Of a DNA stretch of 64,000 nucleotides, positions 33,926 through 42,530 are shown in pieces (position 1 is the first letter of the stretch; every line of letters starts with the position of its first letter). The stretch covers positions 175,696,019-175,760,018 of the forward strand of contig NC_030677.2 in the NCBI RefSeq assembly GCF_000004195.4, written 5' to 3'. The DNA is from Xenopus tropicalis. Taxonomy: Eukaryota; Chordata; Amphibia; Anura; Pipidae. The notes beneath the pieces were generated by a model. It saw nothing but the letters and a program-made list of their open reading frames with translations. It searched no databases and was not told where the DNA came from. Position numbers and translations under genes: made by a program.

Positions 33926-34253
33926 CAGGTATCGGACCCCTTATCCGGAAACCCGTTATCCAGAAAGCTCCGAATTACGGAATGCCCATCTCCCATAGAC
34001 TCCATTTTAATCAAATAATTCAGAATTTTAAAACTGATTTCCTTTTTCTATGTAGAAATAAAACAGAACCTTGTAATTGATTCCAACTAAGATATAATTA
34101 ATCCTTATTGGATGCAAAACGATCCTATTGGGTTTAATTAATGTTTTATTGATTTTTTAGTAGACTTAAGGTATGGAGATCCAAATTACGGAAAGACCCC
34201 TTATTCGGAATACCCTTGGTCCCGAGCATTCTGGATAATGGGTCCTATACCTG
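33926..34253 (-). mobile_element. TA-flanked palindromic MITE, copy 7
   Basis: A full copy starting CAGGTATCGGACCCC and ending GGGTCCTATACCTG, with TA on both sides (33,924-33,925, 34,254-34,255). It is about 55 bp upstream of the Tc1 element. Confidence 0.85.
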
Positions 34254-34707
34254 TATTTCTATACATTCATAAAATGCTGCCGTATTTGGCTGCATCGTAC
34301 ATAAAGTATACAGGTCCTTCTCAAAAAATTAGCATATTGTGATAAAGTTCATTATTTTCTGTAATGTACTGATAAACATTAGACTTTCATATATTTTAGA
34401 TTCATTACACACAACTGAAGTAGTTCAAGCCTTTTATTGTTTTAATATTGATGATTGTGGCATACAGCTCATGAAAACCCAAAATTCCTATCTCAAAAAA
34501 TTAGCATATCATGAAAAGGTTCTCTAAACGAGCTATTAACCTAATCATCTGAATCAACTAATTAACTCTAAACACCTGCAAAAGATTCCTGAGTGTAAGG
34601 CGCTCTGCCGGGCCGGCGCGTTCTCCTACCTTAGTTCGCGCCGGCCGGCAGACGCGCTCTGGTATGGGCCCACACTTCCGGGTTCGGCGGGGACGGCGCG
34701 ACGGTAC

Positions 34708-34719
34708 TGCGCATGCGCG
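34708..34719 (+). promoter_or_regulatory. NRF-1-type site in the LTR
   Basis: The sequence TGCGCATGCGCG fits the NRF-1 consensus YGCGCAYGCGCR. A partial second copy, acatgcgcagttgcgcg, follows at 34,731. The same site is in the 3' LTR at 39,645-39,656. Match by eye only. Confidence 0.6.
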
Positions 34720-34805
34720 ATGACGCGCGGACATGCGCAGTTGCGCGCCTTGAAGCTTTGGGCGCCATCTTTGTACAGGTTTTTAGTTCTTCCGGTTCCC
34801 TTCTG

Positions 34806-34819
34806 TTTTGGCGCCAAAA
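34806..34819 (+). promoter_or_regulatory. Palindromic E2F-type site in the LTR
   Basis: TTTTGGCGCCAAAA is a perfect 14-bp palindrome that satisfies the E2F consensus TTTSSCGC on both strands. It lies 6 bp upstream of the TATA-like box and is repeated at 39,743-39,756. Confidence 0.6.
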
Positions 34820-34825
34820 TACTGC

Positions 34826-34833
34826 TATTTAAA
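34826..34833 (+). promoter_or_regulatory. TATA-like box of the LTR
   Basis: TATTTAAA, about 30 bp upstream of the predicted transcript start at about 34,856. It is repeated at 39,763-39,770 in the 3' LTR. Confidence 0.6.
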
Positions 34834-35236
34834 CCCCTTCCTTCAGTGTTTCATTGCCCAAGCTGGCTTCTGGTTTATTGTCAGTACCTGCTTTAGCATT
34901 TTGTTGTTGTTTTCGGTTTTGACCTTCGCCTGTACCCTGACCACGATTCCTGCTACCTGCCTCGACCTTTTGCCTGTGCCCGACTACGATTCTTGCTACC
35001 TGCCTCGACCTTTGCCTGTACCCCGACTACGATTCTGCCTTGCCTTGCCGGTACCCCGTTTTTGTCTGAACTCTGAAAGTTTGCAGGACCCCAGCTTGGA
35101 CCGCAGCAGAAAGTTCCGGGGCCCCAAAAGGGCGTCGGTGAAGACCGGGAAGGGCTGGGAGTTCCTGTTATACCGTAAGAGTCAGACTTTGCATCCAGCG
35201 GTCGCACACTGGTTCCTAACTAACTTGAACGTTACA

Positions 35237-35248
35237 GTTAGCTTGGGC
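35237..35248 (+). promoter_or_regulatory. Self-priming primer binding site
   Basis: Directly after the LTR there is no tRNA-complementary TGG motif. Instead AGCTTGGGC (35,240-35,248) is the exact complement of GCCCAAGCT at 34,856-34,864, and two wobble pairs plus one G-C pair extend the duplex to 12 bp. The partner lies where the TATA-like box predicts the RNA 5' end. This is the arrangement known from Tf1 and proposed for sushi elements. Confidence 0.7.
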
Positions 35249-35252
35249 CGAT

Positions 35253-36230
35253 ATGGAGCCATCTCAGGCCGCTGCCTCTGCTTCTTCGCTGGAATCCATT
35301 TTGGAAGCCTTTATGAAACGTCTGGAGCAGCAGGAGACTCAGCAGATGCACCTAGCGCAGACTTTACAGCACATTACCACCCGCCTTGATGCATTACAGG
35401 TACCTCAACAATTGCCTCAAGTATTTCCTGATTTGCCACCCTCTCCTCCTCGGGCCGCCTCGGCATCTGTTCTTCTCTCCGAACCCAAGATTCCCTCTCC
35501 CTTGCGCTATGGAGGTGATCCTGAGACCTGTCGAGGATTTCTGAATCAATGTAAGATTCACTTTGAACTGTTTCCTCATCGCTACCCAAATGAAAAATCC
35601 AAGGTTGCTTTTGTTATTGCTCTGCTTTTTGACAAAGCCCTTGCTTGGGCTTCCCCTCTCTGGGAACAAGATGATCCTCTCATTAACAATGCGGCTGCTT
35701 TCCTCTCCACTTTTCAGCGGATTTTTGATGCCCCTGGTCGAAAGGTTAATGCCTCAGCTCGCCTTATGAGAATTACCCAAGGTTCTCGTGCTGCCTCTGA
35801 CTACGCCATCGACTTCCGTACACTAGCCGCTGAAACTTCCTGGAATAATGAGGCTTTGGTAGCAGCTTTTTGGCACGGTCTCAATGACTCTCTTAAGGAC
35901 GAACTAGCTGCTCGTGACTTACCTCCTCTTTTCGAAGACTTGGTTTCTCTCGTCATTAATATCGACACCCGCTTAAGGGAGAGACAGCTTCAAAAGAACC
36001 GCCCTCGGAGGTTTGTTCCAGAATTCTCTTCTTCAGCACCCTCTCCAGCCTCCGTACCAGCCTGCATGGATGAACCAATGCAACTTGGAGCTACCAGACT
36101 CTCCGTGGAGGAACGTAATCGTAGAAGGTCTGCAGGTCTTTGTATGTATTGTGGAAACACCGGTCATTTTGTCAAGATGTGTCCCAACAAGCCTAAGCAA
36201 CTGCCTCAACAGGGAAACTCCAGCGCCTAG
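35253..36230 (+). CDS. gag: Gag of the Gypsy element (325 aa)
   Basis: Structural protein that would form the cytoplasmic particle and bind the element RNA. The ATG at 35,253 lies 16 bp after the LTR. Residues 10-55 are Gln-rich and likely coiled coil, 55-75 Pro-rich, and about 85-240 correspond to the retrotransposon Gag domain (motif CRGFLNQC near 93-100). The C-terminus has one zinc knuckle, C297-x2-C300-x4-H305-x4-C310, followed by a basic tail. The frame is complete and ends with TAG at 36,228-36,230. The last codons contain the slippery site that shifts a fraction of ribosomes into pol. Confidence 0.92.
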   Translation: MEPSQAAASASSLESILEAFMKRLEQQETQQMHLAQTLQHITTRLDALQVPQQLPQVFPDLPPSPPRAASASVLLSEPKIPSPLRYGGDPETCRGFLNQCKIHFELFPHRYPNEKSKVAFVIALLFDKALAWASPLWEQDDPLINNAAAFLSTFQRIFDAPGRKVNASARLMRITQGSRAASDYAIDFRTLAAETSWNNEALVAAFWHGLNDSLKDELAARDLPPLFEDLVSLVINIDTRLRERQLQKNRPRRFVPEFSSSAPSPASVPACMDEPMQLGATRLSVEERNRRRSAGLCMYCGNTGHFVKMCPNKPKQLPQQGNSSA

Positions 36231-36257
36231 GTCAGTTGGGGAAAACTTCCCTAGGCG
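36212..36257 (+). promoter_or_regulatory. -1 ribosomal frameshift signal (slippery site and stem-loop)
   Basis: The heptamer G GGA AAC at 36,212-36,218 is in the correct gag phase (X XXY YYZ). A 5-nt spacer follows, then an 8-bp perfect stem pairing 36,224-36,231 with 36,250-36,257. A 2x2 internal loop separates it from a further 4-bp stem (36,234-36,237 with 36,244-36,247) capped by a 6-nt loop. The gag stop codon lies inside the stem. Pol is open in the -1 frame from 36,197, so a shift here fuses gag to pol. Confidence 0.8.
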
Positions 36258-38038
36258 AAGCTAGTTTTTTCCCCCATAATTCTCGCACCCGAGTATTGGT
36301 ACCTGTCTCCATTTCGTCCAATTCCAAGTACTGTTCCTGCCAGGCCTTCCTCGACTCGGGAGCTGCCGGAAACTTTATTGACCTGTCTTTTGCCAAGTAC
36401 TCTCGAATTCCTTTGATGCCCCTAAAGGTTCCTCTGTCTGCTCAGGCTGTCGATGGCAGACCTATAACTCCTGGCCTCGTGACCTCTTCCACTCCTCCTC
36501 TCCGCCTGCGAGTGGGATCACTACACTCTGAGGTAATCACCTTTCTGGCCATTCAGTGTCCCGCTACACCCATTATTCTAGGTCTCCCATGGTTACAGAA
36601 GCACAATCCCATCATTGACTGGTCTATTGGGGATATCACGGTCTGGAGTTCATTTTGTCGTACAAATTGCCTCGATAACTTTGCTGTGTCCCTTTCTACT
36701 GTTTCTGTTTCTGTTAACCATCTGCCCTCATGTTACTCAGACTTTGCCGATGTTTTTGAGAAGAAAAATGCAGAGACCCTTCCTCCACATCGTCCTTATG
36801 ACTGCCCTGTTGACTTGATTCCTGGTTCTGTTCCCCCCAGAGGAAGGACCTATCCTCTCTCGGTCCCGGAGACTCAAGCAATGAAGGACTATATTCAAGA
36901 GAATCTGTCTAAAGGGTTCATTAGGAAATCCAATTCACCCGCTGGGGCTGGATTTTTTTTTGTTCAGAAGAAGGATGGAGGGTTAAGACCGTGCATTGAT
37001 TACCGAGGCTTGAATAAGATCACCATTAAAAATCGATATCCTCTTCCCTTGATTCCTGAGCTTTTTGATCGCCTCAACGGGGCTAAAGTTTTCACCAAGT
37101 TAGATCTGCGGGGGGCCTACAACCTTATCCGCATTCGTCACGGAGACGAGTGGAAGACGGCTTTCAACACTCGTGATGGTCATTATGAATACCTTGTCAT
37201 GCCTTTTGGCTTATGCAACGCACCTGCTGTCTTTCAGGACTTTATTAATGACATTTTTCGAGATATTCTTTTTTCCTATGTGGTGGTATATCTAGATGAC
37301 ATACTGATTTTCTCTTCCTCTCTACCTGAACACATTGCTCACGTCAAACAAGTACTGCATCGCTTAAGAGTAAATCACCTTTATGCTAAGATAGAAAAAT
37401 GTGATTTCCACAAGTCTGAAATTTCCTTCCTTGGTTATGTCATTTCCTCCTCAGGCTTTATGATGGATCCTGTCAAACTTTCTGCTGTCCTCGAGTGGCC
37501 TCCTCCTGTTGGCTTAAAAGCCATTCAACGATTTTTAGGTTTTGCAAATTTTTATAGAAGATTCATCAAAGGTTTTTCTCAAATTGTCGCACCCATTACT
37601 GCTCTCACCAAGAAAGGGGTCAAAAATGTCTGGTCCCCTGAAGCTCAAACTGCCTTTGAAAGACTTAAAGCCACATTTTGTTCTGCTCCAGTCCTCACTC
37701 ACCCGGTTCCTACTCGCCCGTTCATTCTAGAAGTTGATGCTTCTGATGTCGGTGTTGGAGCAATTTTATCCCAACGGCCTTCTTTCCAAGATTCCTTGCA
37801 TCCCTGTGCCTATTTCTCCCGTAAGTTCTCCGCTGCTGAAAGAAACTATGATGTTGGCAACCGAGAATTATTGGCGATCAAACTCGCTCTTGAAGAATGG
37901 AGACATCTTCTGGAAGGGTCCTCTGAGCCTGTTACAATTTTGACTGATCACAAGAACCTAGAGTATATTTCTGATGCAAGAGACTCAACCCTCGTCAGGC
38001 ACGATGGGCTCTTTTTTTTTCAAGGTTTAATTTCGTGA
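36219..38038 (+). pseudogene. pol: Pol 5' part: protease, reverse transcriptase, RNase H
   Basis: Read in the -1 frame relative to gag and without an ATG of its own. Counting from codon 36,236: an aspartic protease with [10 protein letters not shown] at 40-49 and ILGLPWL at 114-120; reverse transcriptase with [10 protein letters not shown] (D290) and the YLDD active site at 352-355; and RNase H with D501, E544 and D571 (LEVDASD, NRELLAI, LTDHKN). The catalytic residues are all present. The frame changes between 37,975 and about 37,990, apparently by loss of one base, and then meets a stop at 38,036-38,038. Everything downstream lies in the next frame, so this copy cannot make integrase without a correction. 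It could also be a sequencing error. Confidence 0.9.
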
Positions 38039-39660
38039 TTTCTTTTCGTCCAGGGTCTAAAAACATTAAGGCTGATGCATTGTCTAGGTCACTTCTAGTC
38101 ACTGAAACCCCTGATTGTCCTCCTACTCCCATAATCGCTCCAGAACGTATTATTGCTCCTGTGATGCTCTCTGATGACTCTACTACTGCCTGCCCTCTGG
38201 ATAAGAACTTTGTCTCTCCGTCCATGGTTCCCCAAGTGCTGCAGTGGGCTCACTCTTCATTGTTGGCCGGACACCCAGGTACTAAGAAGACTTTGGATCT
38301 TGTCCGCAGATATTTTTGGTGGCCTTCGTTAGTGCGTGATGTATCTCAGTTCGTATCTTCTTGCACAGTTTGCGCACAGCATAAGACTCCTCGTTCTCTA
38401 CCTTGTGGCTTACTGACTCCTTTACCTGTGCCTAAACAACCCTGGACTGATATTGCTATGGACTTTATTGTTGAATTACCCAAGTCATCCGAAATGTCTG
38501 CTATTCTGGTGGTGGTAGACCGTTTTTCTAAAATGGCTCATTTTATCCCTTTAAAGAAGTTGCCATCTGCCTCTGCTCTAGCCAAGATTTATGTCAAAGA
38601 AATTTTTCGCCTCCATGGTTTTCCCTCCAGTATTGTTTCTGATCGTGGGGTACAATTTGTTTCCAGATTTTGGCGAGCCTTTTGTAAATTGTTGAAAGTC
38701 AAATTAAATTTCTCCTCTGCATACCATCCGCAAAGTAACGGACAGACTGAAAGGACTAATCAGTCCCTAGAACAATTTCTTCGTTGTTTTATTTCGTCCA
38801 ACCAGGATAATTGGTCTGAATTACTCCCATGGGCTGAATTTGCTCACAATAACCTCAGACATGAGTCCTTAGGATTCTCTCCTTTTTTTTGTGTGTATGG
38901 CTTCCAACCGAGGGCCCTTCCATCTGAACTAATTAAATCCGATGTTCCTGCTGCGGAGGTAATGGTCCGGGACTTTAACAATTTATGGTTACTTGCCCAT
39001 CAAGCGCTTCAAAAGTCTTCCTCCCTTCAGAAGACCGCTGCTGATAAACGTCGTCGTCCTGGCCCTTCCTTCCATGTTGGGGACTCCGTTTGGCTCTCTA
39101 CTAGAAATATCAAACTGCATCAACCTTCTCACAAGCTGGGCCCACGTTTTATTGGTCCCTTCACCATCAAGGACATTATTAATCCAGTTTCTGTCAGATT
39201 GAATCTTCCTCCCAATATGACTATTTCGGATTCCTTCCATGTCTCTCTACTCAAGCCTGTAGTTTACAATGAATTTTGTGCTGCTCATTCTTCTCCTGCT
39301 CCAGTACTTCTGGATGGTCAACAGGAATTTGAGGTACAAGAAATTATTGATTCTCGAGTATCCAGAGGTAAGGTTCAATATCTTTTACATTGGAAGGGTT
39401 TTGGGCCTGAAGAGAGGTCTTGGGTCAATGCTAAAGATACTCATGCTCCTCGCTTGATTAGATCCTTTCATAGAAAATTTCCTGAGAAATCTTGGGAGCC
39501 CCCGGTGGGTGCTCCTGAAAGGGGGGGTACTGTAAGGCGCTCTGCCGGGCCGGCGCGTTCTCCTACCTTAGTTCGCGCCGGCCGGCAGACGCGCTCTGGT
39601 ATGGGCCCACACTTCCGGGTTCGGCGGGGACGGCGCGACGGTACTGCGCATGCGCGATGA
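37975..39660 (+). pseudogene. pol: Pol 3' part: integrase and chromodomain
   Basis: Continuation of pol in the shifted frame. Counting from codon 38,035: an HHCC zinc-binding domain (H73, H80, C110, C113); integrase catalytic core with D143 (AMDF), D203 (VSDRG) and E239 (GQTERTNQ), spacing DD35E; a GPF/Y-like segment (LGPRFIGPF, 368-376); and a chromodomain at about 431-482 ([24 protein letters not shown]). Chromodomains of this kind direct insertion to modified chromatin in chromoviruses. The frame reads straight through the polypurine tract into the 3' LTR, adding a basic tail, and stops at 39,660. Confidence 0.9.
39517..39527 (+). promoter_or_regulatory. Polypurine tract
   Basis: GAAAGGGGGGG, 3 bp before the 3' LTR, is the expected primer for plus-strand synthesis. 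It is also translated as part of the pol frame. Confidence 0.85.
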
Positions 39661-40173
39661 CGCGCGGACATGCGCAGTTGCGCGCCTTGAAGCTTTGGGC
39701 GCCATCTTTGTACAGGTTTTTAGTTCTTCCGGTTCCCTTCTGTTTTGGCGCCAAAATACTGCTATTTAAACCCCTTCCTTCAGTGTTTCATTGCCCAAGC
39801 TGGCTTCTGGTTTATTGTCAGTACCTGCTTTAGCATTTTGTTGTTGTTTTCGGTTTTGACCTTCGCCTGTACCCTGACCACGATTCCTGCTACCTGCCTC
39901 GACCTTTTGCCTGTGCCCGACTACGATTCTTGCTACCTGCCTCGACCTTTGCCTGTACCCCGACTACGATTCTGCCTTGCCTTGCCGGTACCCCGTTTTT
40001 GTCTGAACTCTGAAAGTTTGCAGGACCCCAGCTTGGACCGCAGCAGAAAGTTCCGGGGCCCCAAAAGGGCGTCGGTGAAGACCGGGAAGGGCTGGGAGTT
40101 CCTGTTATACCGTAAGAGTCAGACTTTGCATCCAGCGGTCGCACACTGGTTCCTAACTAACTTGAACGTTACA
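39531..40173 (+). repeat. 3' LTR of the Gypsy element (643 bp)
   Basis: An apparently identical copy of 34,594-35,236 at a constant offset of 4,937. The pol frame runs 130 bp into it before stopping at 39,660. It ends 50 bp upstream of the Tc1 transposase ATG and could supply an outward-facing promoter. Confidence 0.95.
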
Positions 40174-40223
40174 CTGAGGCTTTTAAAAACTCCCAGCCTG
40201 GTTCATTACTCAAAACCGCAATC

Positions 40224-41228
40224 ATGGGTAAGACTGGCGACCTGACTGCTGTCCAGAAGGCCATTATTGACACCCTCAAGCAAGAGGGTAAGACACAGAA
40301 AGAAATTTCTGAACGAATAGGCTGTTCCCAGAGTGCTGTATCAAGGCACCTCAGTGGGAAGTCTGTGGGAAGGAAAAAGTGTGGCAGAAAACGCTGCACA
40401 ACGAGAAGAGGTGACCAGGCCCTGTGGAAGATTGTGGAGAAGGACCGATTCCTGACCTTGGGGGACCTGCGGAAGCAGTGGACTGAGTCTGGAGTAGAAA
40501 CATCCAGAGCCACCATGTACAGGCGTGTGCAGGAAATGGGCTACAGGTGCCGCATTCCCCAGGTCAAGCCACTTTTGAACCAGAAACAGCGGCAGAAGCG
40601 CCTGACCTGGGCTACAGAGAAGCAGCACTGGACAGTTGCTCAGTGGTCCAAATTACTTTTTTCGGATGAAAGCAACTTTTGCATGTCATTCGGAAATCAA
40701 GGTGCCAGAGTCTGGAGGAAGACTGGGGAGAGGGAAATGCCAAAATGCCTGAAGTCCAGTGTCAAGTACCCACAGTCAGTGATGGTCTGGGGTGCCATGT
40801 CAGCTGCTGGTGTTGGTCCACTGTGTTTTATCAAGGGCAGGGTCAATGCAGCTAGCTATCAGGAGATTTTGGAGCACTTCATGCTTCCATCTGCTGAAAA
40901 GCTTTATGGAGATGAAGATTTCATTTTTCAGCACGACCTGGCACCTGCTCACAGTGCCAAAACCACTGGTAAATGGTTTACTGACCATGGTATTACTGTG
41001 CTTAATTGGCCTGCCAACTCTCCTGACCTGAACCCCATAGAGAATCTGTGGGATATTGTGAAGAGAAAGTTGAGAGACACAAGACCCAACACTCTGGATG
41101 AGCTTAAGGCCGCTATTGAAGCATCCTGGGCCTCCATAACACCTGAGCAGTGCCACAGGCTGATTGCCTCCATGCCACGCCGCATTGAAGCAGTCATTTC
41201 TGCAAAAGGATTCCCGACCAAGTATTGA
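40224..41228 (+). CDS. Tc1-like transposase, intact (334 aa)
   Basis: Cut-and-paste DDE transposase acting in the nucleus on the element's terminal repeats. The ATG at 40,224 gives the family's usual N-terminus and a full length of 334 residues. A paired helix-turn-helix DNA-binding region spans about 1-110 (first HTH about 27-45, SQSAVSRHL). A GRKR segment and neighbouring basic residues at about 49-62 resemble the GRPR-like motif and nuclear signal. The catalytic triad is D148 (SDES), D238 (FQHDLAPAHS) and E273 (NPIENLWD), spacing DD34E. No stop or shift interrupts it. Its natural promoter region is disturbed: a Gypsy element sits about 45 bp upstream of the start codon, so any expression might now come from the neighbouring 3' LTR. 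Close relatives are widespread in fish and frogs. Confidence 0.95.
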   Translation: MGKTGDLTAVQKAIIDTLKQEGKTQKEISERIGCSQSAVSRHLSGKSVGRKKCGRKRCTTRRGDQALWKIVEKDRFLTLGDLRKQWTESGVETSRATMYRRVQEMGYRCRIPQVKPLLNQKQRQKRLTWATEKQHWTVAQWSKLLFSDESNFCMSFGNQGARVWRKTGEREMPKCLKSSVKYPQSVMVWGAMSAAGVGPLCFIKGRVNAASYQEILEHFMLPSAEKLYGDEDFIFQHDLAPAHSAKTTGKWFTDHGITVLNWPANSPDLNPIENLWDIVKRKLRDTRPNTLDELKAAIEASWASITPEQCHRLIASMPRRIEAVISAKGFPTKY

Positions 41229-41506
41229 GTGCATAACTGAACATAATTATTTGAAGGTTGATTTTTTTTGTATTAAAAACACTTTTATTTTATTGGTCGG
41301 ATGAAATATGCTAATTTTTTGAGATAGGAATTTTGGGTTTTCATGAGCTGTATGCCACAATCAGCAATATTAAAACAATAAAAGGCTTGAACTACTTCAG
41401 TTGTGTGTAATGAATCTAAAATGTATGAAAGTCTAATGTTTATCAGTACATTACAGAAAATAATGAACTTTATCACAATATGCTAATTTTTTGAGAAGGA
41501 CCTGTA

Positions 41507-42380
41507 TGTACAGCAGATATGGTAAAACAGGGACTGGTTTAGAATGTGCCTGAAATAACACATTGTTCATTATTTGTTCTATGAGTGTTTAATTATGAGT
41601 GTGTAGATAACATTTTTATCTATACTGTTATATGGTATTTTTTTTAAACTAAGCTTTGTTACTAAAAAATTCTACTTTTACGTTTTACAGAACAGTCTGA
41701 AGCTTTACACAATTCTTTTATGCAACACAAAATGGATTAAGTTATTTGTGTGGGAAGGTCAGAAGTGCTGGCATTATTTTCTAAACATAAACAACAAATT
41801 TGCATTGATTTTTCCAAATTTGAATGCCCTTGCACTGCTGCCGCTTCTCCACTGCTGCCAATGCACGTCAGGCTACTTGTCTTGAGGAGCTTTGTTCGTC
41901 ATTTTTAGTGAGTGAATAAACTGCAAACCTGGCTGTGCACTTACCCTGCATATGTTTTCATGTGTGCTACATACATTTCATTGCCCATTAATTACAACTA
42001 CTATGGATTCTTGACAATTATTTTTCACAAAGACAGTTGCTGTAAAAAAGCGCTACATTGTATGTTTTTTTTAGACTAACTGAAATTTTTGTTTGTATAT
42101 GTTTATGCCTTCTGTTGTGATAATAAGAAATGGAACCATTAGATAATTACTTTGTATTGTCTACTGACTAGTACAAATGTAAACGTATTGTTAGATTGTA
42201 TGCAACATGTGGTACAAAATCACCAAAAGGATGATCGAAACAAAAGTGTTTTAACCGGCAAAGAAGAAGATTGTATCAAATATAAATAAAGAAATATAAA
42301 TGGCAGGCTAATGTAAAAGGCTGCTGTCCCTATTTAGCTGATATATACCATAATAAACCCATGCAGGCCTTTGGTGTAGA
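41507..42380. other. No gene seen
   Basis: AT-rich sequence after the Tc1 right end. Nothing supported. Confidence 0.4.
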
Positions 42381-42382
42381 CC

Positions 42383-42530
42383 AGTGGTCCCTAACCAGTG
42401 GCTCATAAGCAACTTGTTGCTCCCCACACCTTTTTATGTTGCTCCCATTGGCCTCAAAGTAGGTGCCCATTTTCGAATTTCTGGTTTAGAGACACGTTTT
42501 GGAAGCACAGAGTCACCATTTTGCTCCAAG
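42383..42530. mobile_element. hAT MITE fragment (CAGTGGTCCCTAACC end)
   Basis: The left terminus CAGTGGTCCCTAACCAGTGG and following gcaacttgttgctccccac are typical of a common frog hAT MITE. I found no right terminus. Frames at 42,499-42,873 on both strands overlap and have no domain. Confidence 0.55.

Larger units (their letters stand above)
34594..35236 (+). repeat. 5' LTR of the Gypsy element (643 bp)
   Basis: Begins TGTAAGGCG and ends AACGTTACA (TGTAA/TTACA inverted ends). U3 is GC-rich and CpG-rich, with an inverted repeat at 34,606-34,620 / 34,637-34,650 and clustered GCGC motifs. The predicted start of R is near 34,856. Downstream, a 43-bp unit beginning gacctt is present three times (34,921, 34,964, 35,007). 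Open frames in the LTR begin at non-ATG codons and are not genes. Confidence 0.95.
34594..40173 (+). mobile_element. Ty3/Gypsy sushi-type chromodomain retrotransposon
   Basis: A 5,580-bp element with two 643-bp LTRs and a 5-bp duplication CTGAG (34,589-34,593 and 40,174-40,178), nested in the Tc1 element. Order: LTR, self-primer site, gag, -1 frameshift signal, pol (protease, RT, RNase H, integrase, chromodomain), polypurine tract, LTR. There is no env. The chromodomain, gag/pol -1 shift and self-priming geometry place it with the Tf1/sushi group of vertebrate chromoviruses. The two LTRs look identical wherever I compared them, so the insertion is very young. Pol is broken by one frame change near 37,980. 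Confidence 0.95.
34311..41504 (+). mobile_element. Tc1-like transposon, split by a Gypsy insertion
   Basis: The terminal inverted repeats of about 200 bp (34,311-34,513 and 41,302-41,504) start CAGGTCCTTCTCAAAAAA and differ at only about two visible positions. TA flanks both ends (34,309-34,310, 41,505-41,506). Each inverted repeat carries two copies of the direct repeat tcaaaaaattagcatat, outer at 34,321 and inner at 34,493 on the left with mirror copies on the right. This is the IR/DR layout of Sleeping Beauty-type elements. Removing the inserted Gypsy element and one CTGAG leaves about 1.6 kb, normal for Tc1. The transposase lies at 40,224-41,228. Confidence 0.95.

Noticed and set aside
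34808..35389. 193-codon plus-strand frame starting in the Gypsy LTR
   Set aside because: It starts at TTG, overlaps the E2F/TATA region, translates LTR repeats and overlaps gag in another frame. It recurs in the 3' LTR simply because the LTRs are identical.
39563..39754. Minus-strand 63-codon frame present in both LTRs
   Set aside because: Non-ATG start in GC-rich LTR sequence, antisense to the promoter. No domain is visible, and the duplication is due to LTR identity.
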